Shown here: positions 1 through 5,582 of the stretch, in pieces
Position numbering within the stretch: position 1 is the first letter of the stretch
Layout: the number at the start of each line of letters is the position of its first letter
NCBI GenBank assembly: GCA_021204715.1
Contig: JAJPYW010000047.1
Location: 1-5,677 of the forward strand
Length of the DNA stretch: 5,677 nucleotides
Reading direction: 5' to 3'
DNA from: Prevotellaceae bacterium
GTDB taxonomy: Bacteria > Bacteroidota > Bacteroidia > Bacteroidales > Bacteroidaceae
Program-made: the position numbers and the translations under genes
Notes under the pieces: generated by a model
Told to the model about the DNA's origin: nothing
What the model saw: only the letters and a program-made list of their open reading frames with translations
Databases searched by the model: none

Positions 1-330
1 TACAACTTCAAGTTGAAACACGCCATGGGCTTTTTGAGCGACGGCGACAAAGTAAAGGCCTACGTCTTTTTTAAAGGACGTTCCATCTTGTTCAAGGAAC
101 AAGGAGAGGTGCGGCTGCTGCGGTTTGCCAACGATTTGGAAGAGTATGCCAAGGTGGACCAACTGCCGGTATTGGAAGGAAAGCGGATGACCATCCAGCT
201 CTCGCCAAAGAAACCGGGAACGGCCAAGAAGCCGGCAGCCGCGGCCAAACCTGCCGACATGCCCGAAGCGGTGAAGCCGGCCGAAACTTTGGAAGCCGGA
301 ACAGCCGGCGGCGAAGAGGCGGCCGAATAA
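1..330 (+). CDS. infC: Translation initiation factor IF-3, C-terminal part (5' end outside window)
   Basis: The reading frame is open from base 1 and ends at TAA 328-330, leaving 109 residues, so the N-terminal domain lies outside the window. IF-3 binds the 30S subunit, prevents premature joining of 50S and checks initiator tRNA pairing with the start codon. Visible residues are the C-terminal IF-3 domain: YNFKLKHA at the edge, then [22 protein letters not shown] and [14 protein letters not shown], all typical of Bacteroidetes IF-3. The last 38 or so residues form a low-complexity tail rich in Ala, Pro, Lys and Glu, beyond the folded domain. An apparent TTG start at 13 is only an internal Leu codon. 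The gene leads the conserved infC-rpmI-rplT operon; in related genomes thrS usually lies upstream (known, not seen here). Confidence 0.96.
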   Translation, partial: YNFKLKHAMGFLSDGDKVKAYVFFKGRSILFKEQGEVRLLRFANDLEEYAKVDQLPVLEGKRMTIQLSPKKPGTAKKPAAAAKPADMPEAVKPAETLEAGTAGGEEAAE

Positions 331-404
331 TGGAAACAATTGGTGCGTAACGCCATGGTATAGTGCGTTGCCACAGATTATATAATTTAAAAACCATAGA
401 AAAG

Positions 405-602
405 ATGCCAAAGGTAAAGACGAACTCCGGTTCTAAAAAAAGATTCACGCTTACCGGAACGGGTAAAATCAAGAGAAAGCACGCTTATCACAGCCACATC
501 TTGACGAAGAAGACGAAGAAGCAGAAGAGAAACCTGTGCTACGCCACATTGGTGGACAGGACCAATCTGAAGCAAGTACGCTCGCTCTTAGCCATGAGGT
601 AA
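405..602 (+). CDS. rpmI: 50S ribosomal protein L35
   Basis: The product is 65 residues, the normal length for L35, a small basic protein of the large ribosomal subunit. It begins [14 protein letters not shown], followed by a [15 protein letters not shown] stretch and [12 protein letters not shown], which are L35 hallmarks. The start at 405 is preferred over an in-frame ATG at 363 because MPKVKT is the conserved N-terminus and the preceding bases (taaaaaccatagaaaag) form an A-rich leader, the usual Bacteroidetes initiation signal without a Shine-Dalgarno site. It lies 74 bases after infC and 106 bases before rplT in the same operon. The gap to infC shows no terminator. Confidence 0.97.
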   Translation: MPKVKTNSGSKKRFTLTGTGKIKRKHAYHSHILTKKTKKQKRNLCYATLVDRTNLKQVRSLLAMR

Positions 603-642
603 AGCGGAAACGTGTGAGTTATCCAAACAAAAGTAATTAACC

Positions 643-692
643 GAATGCTTTAGCCGTAAGACCGCCGGGGAAACCCGTAGGCGCTAACATTC
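643..692 (+). promoter_or_regulatory. Candidate L20 autoregulatory hairpin in the rpmI-rplT gap
   Basis: The 106-base gap between rpmI and rplT folds into one long interrupted hairpin. GAATG 643-647 pairs with CATTC 688-692; CT 648-649 is bulged; TTAGC 650-654 pairs with GCTAA 683-687; 655-663 is a nine-base one-sided loop; GCC 664-666 pairs with GGC 680-682; GTA 677-679 is bulged; GGG 667-669 pairs with CCC 674-676 around a GAAA tetraloop. The structure ends 16 bases before the rplT start codon. L20 is known to control its own operon in Escherichia coli and Bacillus by binding mRNA that mimics its 23S rRNA site. That this hairpin does the same here is inference from position and irregular helix form. 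Confidence 0.5.
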
Positions 693-708
693 AAAAAGAA
701 GTAAAACT

Positions 709-1059
709 ATGCCAAGATCAGTAAATCATGTCGCTTCTAAAGCAAGAAGAAAGAAAATCCTGAAGCTCACCAAAGGTTACTTTGGCGCGAGGAAGAACGT
801 GTGGACCGTTGCCAAGAATGCTTGGGAAAAGGGCCTTACCTACGCTTTCCGTGACCGCAAGACCAAGAAACGCAATTTCCGCGCCTTGTGGATAATGCGT
901 ATCAACGCAGGCGCCCGGTTGGAAGGCCTCTCCTACTCCAAGCTGATGGGCTTGCTGCACAAAGCAGGTATCGAAATCAACCGCAAGGTATTGGCCGACT
1001 TGGCCATGAACCATCCGGAAGCGTTCAAGGCCGTAATCGACAAGGTAAAGCCCGCTTGA
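709..1059 (+). CDS. rplT: 50S ribosomal protein L20
   Basis: The product is 116 residues, standard for L20, an early-assembly 23S rRNA-binding protein needed to build the 50S subunit; in several bacteria it also represses translation of its own operon. The sequence starts [19 protein letters not shown] and contains [45 protein letters not shown] and [13 protein letters not shown], all strongly conserved in the family. The basic N-terminal extension and globular C-terminal domain are both complete. The start codon follows an A-rich stretch (ttcaaaaagaagtaaaact), the usual Bacteroidetes initiation context. It is the last gene of the infC-rpmI-rplT operon, followed by a repeat-containing 3' untranslated region and a strong terminator. 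Confidence 0.98.
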   Translation: MPRSVNHVASKARRKKILKLTKGYFGARKNVWTVAKNAWEKGLTYAFRDRKTKKRNFRALWIMRINAGARLEGLSYSKLMGLLHKAGIEINRKVLADLAMNHPEAFKAVIDKVKPA

Positions 1060-1090
1060 AGCCAAGCCGCGAAGAAAGCGGACTGCAGAG

Positions 1091-1182
1091 TAGGCAAGTG
1101 TAGTGAGCCTGCAATAGGCAAATGTAGTGAGCTTACGTAGGCAAGTATAACAAGCTGCAAAGGTATATGCGGTGAACCCTTA
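1091..1182 (+). repeat. Four degenerate tandem repeats of 22-24 bases after rplT
   Basis: Units lie at 1091-1114, 1115-1137, 1138-1160 and 1161-1182. The first three open with TAGGCAA and continue with a purine-rich GTGTAGTGAGC-like core; the fourth is more diverged. Several units can form a short hairpin whose arms change together: AGGC/GCCT in unit 1, TAGGC/GCTTA with a G-U pair in unit 2 and GGT/ACC in unit 4. CTGCAGA occurs on both sides of the array (1083-1089 and 1187-1193). A separate 6-bp hairpin, ACTGCC 1216-1221 with GGCAGT 1227-1232, follows. No open frame of note is present; the stretch is probably the transcribed 3' untranslated region of rplT. Confidence 0.7.
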
Positions 1183-1240
1183 GAGGCTGCAGACACGACA
1201 AGAAAAGCTACCAATACTGCCTGACGGGCAGTCGGCATAA

Positions 1241-1290
1241 AGAAAGTGGCGGTTATTTCATGAAATAACCGCCACTTTTTGCGTTTTTTT
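1241..1290 (+). terminator. Intrinsic terminator of the infC-rpmI-rplT operon
   Basis: Bases 1243-1260 and 1261-1278 are perfect inverted repeats (18 bp per arm, extendable outward through 1241-1280), centred on TTTCATGAAA so the RNA loop would be about four bases. The stem runs into TTTTT 1276-1280, then GCG, then seven more T at 1284-1290. No other gene-end signal separates rplT from the next promoter. Confidence 0.92.
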
Positions 1291-1322
1291 CTTGGTACAT
1301 TCACCGACATTACTTATCTTTG
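1291..1322 (+). promoter_or_regulatory. Bacteroidetes-type promoter of the small RNA
   Basis: TATCTTTG at 1315-1322 matches the Bacteroidetes -7 element TAnnTTTG exactly. CTTG at 1291-1294 matches three of four bases of the -33 element TTTG, with a 20-base gap, inside the normal 19-21 range. Transcription should begin around 1327-1330. The promoter begins directly after the T-tract of the rplT operon terminator. Confidence 0.82.
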
Positions 1323-1327
1323 TCTCA

Positions 1328-1551
1328 ATAAAAATATTAGCCGCATTGATTGGATCGGGAAACTCATCAATTATAATGGAATACCGAGACAAGTTTCGTT
1401 TCTCAATGGCGGGCCACGCCTTTTTAAGGTAACTTTATGTCGGTGGATTACAAAGAGGACGAGCGCTCAAATCATGTCATACGGAGTTTCATCACATCAT
1501 CGGTGCGGCTTTCTATAACGTACCGGTTGCCTTGCAACCGGTACGTTTTTT
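1328..1551 (+). ncRNA. Small structured RNA, Bacteroidales-1 type (probable 6S-like RNA)
   Basis: The region has its own promoter and terminator and no credible protein. The body folds into one long interrupted hairpin. A 12-bp closing helix pairs 1339-1350 with 1499-1510 (two G-U pairs). After an 8/8 internal loop, GAAACTC 1359-1365 pairs with GAGTTTC 1484-1490. Further in, TAAT 1374-1377 pairs with ATTA 1447-1450, ACCG 1383-1386 with CGGT 1441-1444, and ACA 1389-1391 with TGT 1438-1440; GGCG 1408-1411 and CGCC 1417-1420 form an apical hairpin. The body from 1339 to 1510 is 172 nt, near the usual 6S size. From memory, the Bacteroidales-1 motif lies downstream of rplT between a Bacteroidetes promoter and a terminator, as here, and has been linked to 6S RNA, which binds RNA polymerase holoenzyme. 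The family call is inference from context and shape, not a covariance-model match. Confidence 0.75.
1517..1551 (+). terminator. Intrinsic terminator of the small RNA
   Basis: Arms 1517-1530 and 1534-1547 are perfect reverse complements (14 bp) around a CTT loop, and T 1546-1551 forms the tract. The end of this tract overlaps the queF stop codon (minus strand TAA, 1552-1550). Read from the other strand the same hairpin follows queF but lacks a U-tract (it is followed by ATAGAAAG), so it is not a good terminator for queF. Confidence 0.92.
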
Positions 1552-2005
1552 ACTCCCTCTCCATCAACCTTCGTTCGGCCATCGCCGCATACTTGGTGCC
1601 CGGCCGTCCGTAGTTGGCGTAGGGATAGATGGAGATGCCCCCGCGCGGATTGAAGATACCCGTCACCTCGATGTACTTGGGGTCCATGAGGCGTATCAAG
1701 TCGTCCAAGATAATGTTGACGCAATCCTCGTGGAAAGCGCCGTGGCCGCGGAAGCTGAACAAGTAGAGTTTCAAGCTCTTGCTCTCCACCATCCGCTTGT
1801 CGGGGATGTAACAAATGCGTATCTCGGCAAAGTCGGGCTGCCCCGTAATGGGACACAGCGCGGTGAACTCGGGGCAGTTGAAGCGCACCCGGTAGTCGCG
1901 CTCGGGGTGCTTGTTCTCGAAGGTTTCCAGCACTTCGGGCGCATAATCATGCTTGTAATCGGTTTTGTGGCCCAACAAGGTGAGCCGTTCGTTTGGTTCA
2001 GTCAT
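1550..2005 (-). CDS. queF: NADPH-dependent 7-cyano-7-deazaguanine (preQ0) reductase
   Basis: This 151-residue protein is a short (type I) QueF, a cytosolic tunnelling-fold enzyme that reduces the nitrile of preQ0 to the aminomethyl group of preQ1 using two NADPH, on the path to queuosine in tRNA. The active-site stretch [17 protein letters not shown] carries the thioimide-forming Cys51 and the proton donor Asp58. The QueF signature [13 protein letters not shown] begins at Glu74, and HEDC with substrate-binding Glu93 follows. The start at 2005 (MTEPNERL) is chosen because a 12-residue upstream extension to 2041 has no family resemblance; the bases before it are AT-rich (ttattatatata). It lies 61 bases after yhhQ on the same strand with no terminator between, so the two are probably co-transcribed. 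Its stop codon overlaps the T-tract of the converging small-RNA terminator. Confidence 0.97.
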   Translation of the reverse strand: MTEPNERLTLLGHKTDYKHDYAPEVLETFENKHPERDYRVRFNCPEFTALCPITGQPDFAEIRICYIPDKRMVESKSLKLYLFSFRGHGAFHEDCVNIILDDLIRLMDPKYIEVTGIFNPRGGISIYPYANYGRPGTKYAAMAERRLMERE

Positions 2006-2066
2006 TATATATAATAAGGTGTAATCGACAGACAAAAACACTTTAGGCAGATGAAGGGAGCGGACG

Positions 2067-2744
2067 TCAGATATCCAACTTCCATACTTTGTAAGAGATG
2101 CCCTCGTCGTAGACGTCGCTGCCGTCCACCCGCTTGATGAACTTCACCACACGGATGGTCACAGGCAGTATAATCACTTCATAAAGCGTCTTCAAGAAGA
2201 CCTGCAAGCACATCATCACAAGCAGTTCGCGCCAAGCGATGAGACCGCCGAAAGCCACCGGGAAGAAGATGAGCGAGTCGGCGCCCTCTCCCACCACGGT
2301 CGACCATATAGCGCGCGCGGCGAACCGGCGTCCGCCGCTTGAGAGCTTCATGCGGCTCATCACGTAAGCGTTCAAGAAAGAACCCGTCAAGAAGGCCAGC
2401 AAGCTGGCCACCACAATGCGCGGCGCCATGTAAAAGACGAAGTTGAAGTGCGCCTCCCCTTCCCAGAAGGGCGCGGCGGGCAATGCCACGGCTATGAGCC
2501 CCAACGCCACTGAGAAGAAGTTCATGGCGAAGCCGCACCATATAATGAGGCGCGCCTTGCGGTAGCCCCACACCTCGGCGATGCAATCGTTGATGATGTA
2601 AGAGATGGGAAACACAAGCAGCCCGGCCGTCACCGTAAGCCCGCAGACGCTGATTACTTTTGTTTCGAGAAGATTGGCGGTTATCAGGCACACATTGAAC
2701 AAGATGCCCAACAACATGAAAGAGAGCGATACTTTTTGTTTCAT
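2067..2744 (-). CDS. yhhQ: Queuosine precursor transporter, YhhQ family (DUF165)
   Basis: The 225-residue protein has about six membrane segments, near residues 7-24, 33-52, 66-88, 109-130, 147-171 and 173-200, so it is an inner-membrane protein. Family marks are ANLLETK in the first segment, [13 protein letters not shown] at 53-65, and [14 protein letters not shown] at 152-165, where charged residues sit inside a membrane span. YhhQ proteins import queuosine precursors (preQ0 and preQ1 in Escherichia coli). The next gene, queF, converts preQ0 to preQ1, so the pair reads as an uptake-and-reduction unit. The start at 2744 follows its own promoter and a compact pseudoknot that reaches to one base before the ATG, suggesting direct control of translation by a ligand. 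Confidence 0.95.
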   Translation of the reverse strand: MKQKVSLSFMLLGILFNVCLITANLLETKVISVCGLTVTAGLLVFPISYIINDCIAEVWGYRKARLIIWCGFAMNFFSVALGLIAVALPAAPFWEGEAHFNFVFYMAPRIVVASLLAFLTGSFLNAYVMSRMKLSSGGRRFAARAIWSTVVGEGADSLIFFPVAFGGLIAWRELLVMMCLQVFLKTLYEVIILPVTIRVVKFIKRVDGSDVYDEGISYKVWKLDI

Positions 2745-2745
2745 G

Positions 2746-2779
2746 TTCCTGTTTTTTACGTGGTGTTCTGGAATACACG
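2746..2779 (-). promoter_or_regulatory. Candidate preQ1 class I-like riboswitch before yhhQ
   Basis: On the minus strand the bases before the ATG form an H-type pseudoknot. Helix P1 pairs CGUG 2779-2776 with CACG 2762-2759. Helix P2 pairs loop UUCCAG 2773-2768 with tail CAGGAA 2751-2746, five of six pairs with one A-A mismatch (2769/2750). The tail joining them is U followed by six A, 2758-2752. Known preQ1-I aptamers have this same order: P1, a C-rich loop, and an A-rich tail docking on P1. The three ligand-contacting bases known from the Thermoanaerobacter tengcongensis aptamer have counterparts: U just after the P1 5' arm (2775), C just before the P1 3' arm (2763), and A just before the first P2 tail base (2752). 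The site ends one base before the start codon, so folding would hide the initiation region. P1 has only four pairs, shorter than usual. Ligand binding is inference. Confidence 0.68.
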
Positions 2780-2780
2780 G

Positions 2781-2804
2781 GGGCTGTCTCTTTCGACACA
2801 GCCC
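2781..2804 (-). promoter_or_regulatory. Stable hairpin at the 5' end of the yhhQ-queF transcript
   Basis: On the minus strand GGGCTGT 2804-2798 pairs with ACAGCCC 2787-2781; a G-G mismatch and UC/GA pairs continue the stem to a GAAA loop. It begins at or next to the predicted transcription start and lies immediately before the pseudoknot. There is no U-tract, so it is not a terminator; it may protect the 5' end or insulate the pseudoknot from read-through RNA. Confidence 0.6.
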
Positions 2805-2806
2805 TG

Positions 2807-2838
2807 CAAAGGTAGTCTTTTCCCGCTATACGTGCAAA
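2807..2838 (-). promoter_or_regulatory. Bacteroidetes-type promoter of yhhQ-queF
   Basis: On the minus strand TTTG (2838-2835) and TACCTTTG (2814-2807) match both consensus elements, TTTG and TAnnTTTG, with a gap of exactly 20 bases. The predicted start near 2802-2800 gives a 5' leader of about 57 bases before yhhQ, containing the hairpin and the pseudoknot. The promoter lies in the 105-base gap after the upstream repair gene. Confidence 0.88.
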
Positions 2839-2849
2839 CAAAAGAAGCA

Positions 2850-3977
2850 CTATCTTTCAGCCGACGCCACGCCTTGCTCCAACCGGAGCAGCCGCCGCTT
2901 GGCTTCCACGCCGCCGGCATAGCCCACAAGGGCGCCGCCGCTGCCTGTAATGCGGTGGCAAGGCAAAAAGAGCGAGAGCGCGTTGGCCCCCACCGAAGCC
3001 GCCACCGCGCGCACCGCTTCAGGACAGCCCAAGCGCAGGGCGAGTTGCTTGTAGGTAATGGTGTGCCCGTAAGGAACCGCCTGCACCGCAAGCCACACCC
3101 GCTGTTGAAAAGGCGTGCCCACGGGCAGCAGCGGCACACTAAGCTCCTTGCGCCCTCCGGCGAAATAGGCGTCAAGCTGCCTTGCCGCCGCCTTGACAAT
3201 GCTCGATGTACCCGCTTCATAATCGGCTTGCAACCTACGGGAAAGACGCCTTTGCGTGCGCTCCCCACGCCCCGGCAAGTCCCAGTCGCACAGGCAGAGC
3301 TTGTCATTATACGCACCCAACAACAAATCGCCCACGGGCGAATGATAGCGTTGCACACGTATGGCGGGCAGCGCCCCGCCTGCCACCGCCCACAGATAAA
3401 GGCTGGCCACGCTGCCGCAAGGAGAATAGCGCCGGCGGTAACGCTCGAAGGCCGCGCGGTCTATCTCACGCAGGCGGTGCAGCCTGCACAAGCCCCGGCG
3501 GATAGCCAAGTCGTCGTAGCTCAATATGTCGGGGCGCTGCATGGAGAAGAGCATCAGCATCTGGGCGCTCCACACGCCGATACCGTCCAGCTGCGTGAGC
3601 CGTTCACACACCTGCTTGTCGTCCATGGCGGCAAGAGCCTCCAAGTCAAGCTCGCCCCGCACCACCTTCAAGGCGGCGTTGTGTATATAAACGGCCTTCT
3701 TCAAGGAGATGCCCAAACGTTGCAGCGCTTCGGGCGTGGTGGCGGCCACAGATTGCGGCGTCACCTGCCCCAAGCCGGCCACAACGCGCGCCCATACAGT
3801 AGCTTGCGCCTTGGAAGAGATTTGCTGCCCCACAATGGCATGCACCAACGCGGCGAAGAGATCAGGTATCACCGTCCGCTCCACCTTGCCTATCTTGTCG
3901 ATGACCTGTCCCAAGCGCTTGTCACGGCGCCGCAAGTAAGCCATCTGCTTTTCGCCATATTGAAAATAAAGAGCCAT
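2850..3977 (-). CDS. Fusion protein: AlkA-type DNA-3-methyladenine glycosylase + Ogt-type O6-alkylguanine-DNA methyltransferase
   Basis: One 375-residue protein joins two alkylation-repair enzymes. Residues 1 to about 205 are a HhH-GPD glycosylase that would remove 3-methyladenine and similar bases: VGQQISSKAQA near 49-59, the helix-hairpin-helix LDGIGVWSA at 130-138, and YDD at 154-156 with Asp156 aligning to the catalytic Asp of AlkA. It lacks the N-terminal TBP-like domain of E. coli AlkA. Residues from about 207 are an Ogt/MGMT domain that transfers O6-alkyl groups to itself: YHSPVGDLLLGAY opening, GTPFQQRVWLAV at 287-298, VPYGHTITY, the GAN hinge near 330-332, and PCHR at 339-342 with acceptor Cys340. 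Both active sites look intact and there is almost no linker. The start at 3977 (MALYFQYG) fits the family N-terminus; 37 in-frame upstream codons look unrelated. No terminator follows the TAG, so some read-through into yhhQ is possible. Confidence 0.93.
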   Translation of the reverse strand: MALYFQYGEKQMAYLRRRDKRLGQVIDKIGKVERTVIPDLFAALVHAIVGQQISSKAQATVWARVVAGLGQVTPQSVAATTPEALQRLGISLKKAVYIHNAALKVVRGELDLEALAAMDDKQVCERLTQLDGIGVWSAQMLMLFSMQRPDILSYDDLAIRRGLCRLHRLREIDRAAFERYRRRYSPCGSVASLYLWAVAGGALPAIRVQRYHSPVGDLLLGAYNDKLCLCDWDLPGRGERTQRRLSRRLQADYEAGTSSIVKAAARQLDAYFAGGRKELSVPLLPVGTPFQQRVWLAVQAVPYGHTITYKQLALRLGCPEAVRAVAASVGANALSLFLPCHRITGSGGALVGYAGGVEAKRRLLRLEQGVASAER

Positions 3978-4183
3978 GCAGGTGTCAAGATGCCACAGAA
4001 CAAGGAAAACAAACGTGTATTCCCCTCCTAAAGCATATCTCTTGCAAAGGAAAGCGATTTGCAGCAAGAACGGCGCGTTTTCACCCATTTTAACCTTCTT
4101 CGCCTTGCATCGACATTTTCCCTTTCCAACGGACGCATCTTAAAATAATGGCCTCAACACACCGCACATCTCCACTTTTTTTG

Positions 4184-4191
4184 TAATATTG
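4184..4191 (+). promoter_or_regulatory. Possible -7 element for the DUF4468 gene
   Basis: TAATATTG differs from the Bacteroidetes -7 consensus TAnnTTTG at one base and lies 25 bases before the start codon. No TTTG is visible 19-21 bases upstream, so this is weak. The rest of the 239-base gap between the divergent genes (3978-4216) shows no other clear element. Confidence 0.35.
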
Positions 4192-4216
4192 CACGCTCAT
4201 TCCAATTACTACAAAC

Positions 4217-5347
4217 ATGAAACCGTTGAAACATATCCTGTTTATCCTCTGCTGCGTGGCCCTGCCCCTTTGCGCACAAGACAACAACAAGAAATACTTG
4301 GCCGGCGCCGTGCCCCAAGTAGACGGCAAAGTGGTGTTCACCAAGACGTTCAGCATACCCGGCATGCCCAAAGCCGAAATCTACGACCGCATGCTCAAGT
4401 GGATGGACAAGCACCTTGCGCAAAGCGGCAACAACAGCTTGGTGGCCTATAGCGACGAGGAGCTGGGAATGATAGTGGGCAACGGAGACGAGTGGCTCAT
4501 CTTCACCTCCAACGCCTTGGCATTGGACCGTTGCCGCATCCTCTACAAGCTCACCGCCGCTTGCAACGAAGAGACATGCACGCTCACCATCGACCGCCTA
4601 CGCTACATCTACCGCGAAGGTGCCGAGCGCTATTCGGGCGAAGAGATGATAAGCGACAAATACGCCTTGAACAAAGACCAGACCAAGTTGGTGCCCGGCT
4701 ACGCCAAGTGGCGCAAGAAGACGGTAGACTTCGTAAACGACCTGTGCATCGAGGCCGCCGACATCCTGAGTTCCGCCGACCCGCTGCAGACGCTCACCGC
4801 CAAAGAACAGGAAGAAGAGGCTGAAACAGCCTTGGTCAACTCGGGCACCACGGTCATCACACCCCTTGCGGCCAAGCAGACGGAGACCGTGCAAGCTCCG
4901 GTAGAAGAGACCAAAGCCATAGCCGCCCAAGGGGAGCAAGCAGCCGCCAAGACGGACACCCCAACGCCCGCCGCCCCCGTTGCGGCAGACACCCATTACA
5001 TAGAAGTATCCCCCGACGAACTTGCGTCGGACGCCCTGCGCACGGCCGGCGGCACGACAGTCATCGCCATCGGCGAGGCCCCCAATGAAGTAACCGTCAC
5101 CCCGGGTGCGGGCGCATCGTTGGGCAAGGTGAACGGGAAAGCGGTGGTATTCACCATCCTTTCGCCCGACCAACCCTACGAAGCCGTGGAGAACGCCGAA
5201 AGCTACACCGTGCGCTTCTATCCCAACGGCGAAGTGGAGCCATCGTTAGTACTCACCTGCGTGAAGCAGCCTTCGCCCGCTGTCATCGAAGGCATGCCGC
5301 GCACCTACATCGGCCGGATAACAAGCGCCTTGGTTTACCAACCTTAA
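4217..5347 (+). CDS. Secreted DUF4468-type protein with unassigned C-terminal domain
   Basis: The 376-residue product starts with a signal peptide: basic MKPLKH, a hydrophobic core to about residue 18, and likely cleavage after Ala20 (LCA/QDN). Cys19 is not in a proper lipobox, so a lipoprotein is unlikely and the protein is probably periplasmic or exported. Residues 36-132 resemble DUF4468 (TBP-like fold): a strand pair, then IPGMPKAEIYDRMLKWMDKH, SDEELGMIVGNG, and CTLTIDRLRYIYREG. A helical part to about 190 follows, then a low-complexity linker rich in Glu, Ala, Thr and Pro (197-257). The C-terminal domain (258-376), ending PRTYIGRITSALVYQP, I do not recognise. DUF4468 proteins are common and uncharacterised in Bacteroidales, so no activity is assigned. 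It is divergent from the repair gene and 16 bases upstream of a small basic protein, likely in one transcript. Confidence 0.85.
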   Translation: MKPLKHILFILCCVALPLCAQDNNKKYLAGAVPQVDGKVVFTKTFSIPGMPKAEIYDRMLKWMDKHLAQSGNNSLVAYSDEELGMIVGNGDEWLIFTSNALALDRCRILYKLTAACNEETCTLTIDRLRYIYREGAERYSGEEMISDKYALNKDQTKLVPGYAKWRKKTVDFVNDLCIEAADILSSADPLQTLTAKEQEEEAETALVNSGTTVITPLAAKQTETVQAPVEETKAIAAQGEQAAAKTDTPTPAAPVAADTHYIEVSPDELASDALRTAGGTTVIAIGEAPNEVTVTPGAGASLGKVNGKAVVFTILSPDQPYEAVENAESYTVRFYPNGEVEPSLVLTCVKQPSPAVIEGMPRTYIGRITSALVYQP

Positions 5348-5363
5348 CCACCTCCCCTCACCT

Positions 5364-5555
5364 ATGGATATACAAGATACCATTCTGAACGGCATCGTCT
5401 TTAAAGGCGCCAAAGAGGAACCCGAAAAGAAGCGGGGCGTCAAGACCAAAGCCAAGAAGAAGGCCTACGTCACCGGTCAACACGGCTCGGCATCGGCCAA
5501 GATGAAGGCCGAAATAAAGAAGCGCAGGCAAGAGCGGCACAAGAAGAAGGCTTGA
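5364..5555 (+). CDS. Small, highly basic hypothetical protein
   Basis: This 63-residue protein is not one I recognise. It begins MDIQDTILNGIVFKGAKEE, a moderately hydrophobic N-terminus, and then becomes very basic: 16 Lys and 4 Arg in all, ending EIKKRRQERHKKKA. There is no signal peptide or membrane segment, so it should be cytosolic; the charge suggests RNA or DNA binding, possibly on ribosomes, but that is inference from composition only. The start lies 16 bases after the DUF4468 stop codon, so the two are probably co-transcribed. Codon use resembles the neighbours (many GCC, AAG, GGC), which supports a real gene despite its size. No clear terminator follows. Confidence 0.7.
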   Translation: MDIQDTILNGIVFKGAKEEPEKKRGVKTKAKKKAYVTGQHGSASAKMKAEIKKRRQERHKKKA

Positions 5556-5582
5556 TGCCGATGCTTCTCCACAGTTTTGCCT

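Noticed and set aside
1408..1425. GGCG/CGCC hairpin followed by five T as an internal terminator
   Set aside because: The stem is only four pairs and fits better as the apical hairpin of the small RNA.
1279..1518. A 79-codon plus-strand frame over the small RNA
   Set aside because: It starts inside the upstream terminator tract, crosses the promoter and shows no protein-like pattern; the RNA helices explain the sequence.
2781..2804. The GGGCTGT/ACAGCCC hairpin as a terminator of the repair gene
   Set aside because: It lies downstream of the yhhQ promoter, and on the minus strand no U-tract follows.
2736..4031. A 431-codon open frame on the plus strand
   Set aside because: It lies opposite the AlkA-Ogt gene, whose catalytic motifs are clear, and its product is Arg/His/Gln-rich with no recognisable domain. 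High GC content and few stop codons explain it.
4045..4052. Minus-strand TTCCTTTG as a promoter -7 element for the repair fusion
   Set aside because: It mismatches the required A and has no TTTG-like element 19-21 bases upstream.
3978..4088. A 37-codon N-terminal extension of the repair fusion, hydrophobic and signal-like
   Set aside because: It does not resemble the family; a DNA repair enzyme should not be exported, and MALYFQYG at 3977 fits the usual start.
4598..5173. A 191-codon minus-strand frame
   Set aside because: It is opposite the DUF4468 gene, is Gly/Arg-rich without a domain, and the plus-strand frame has a signal peptide and family motifs.
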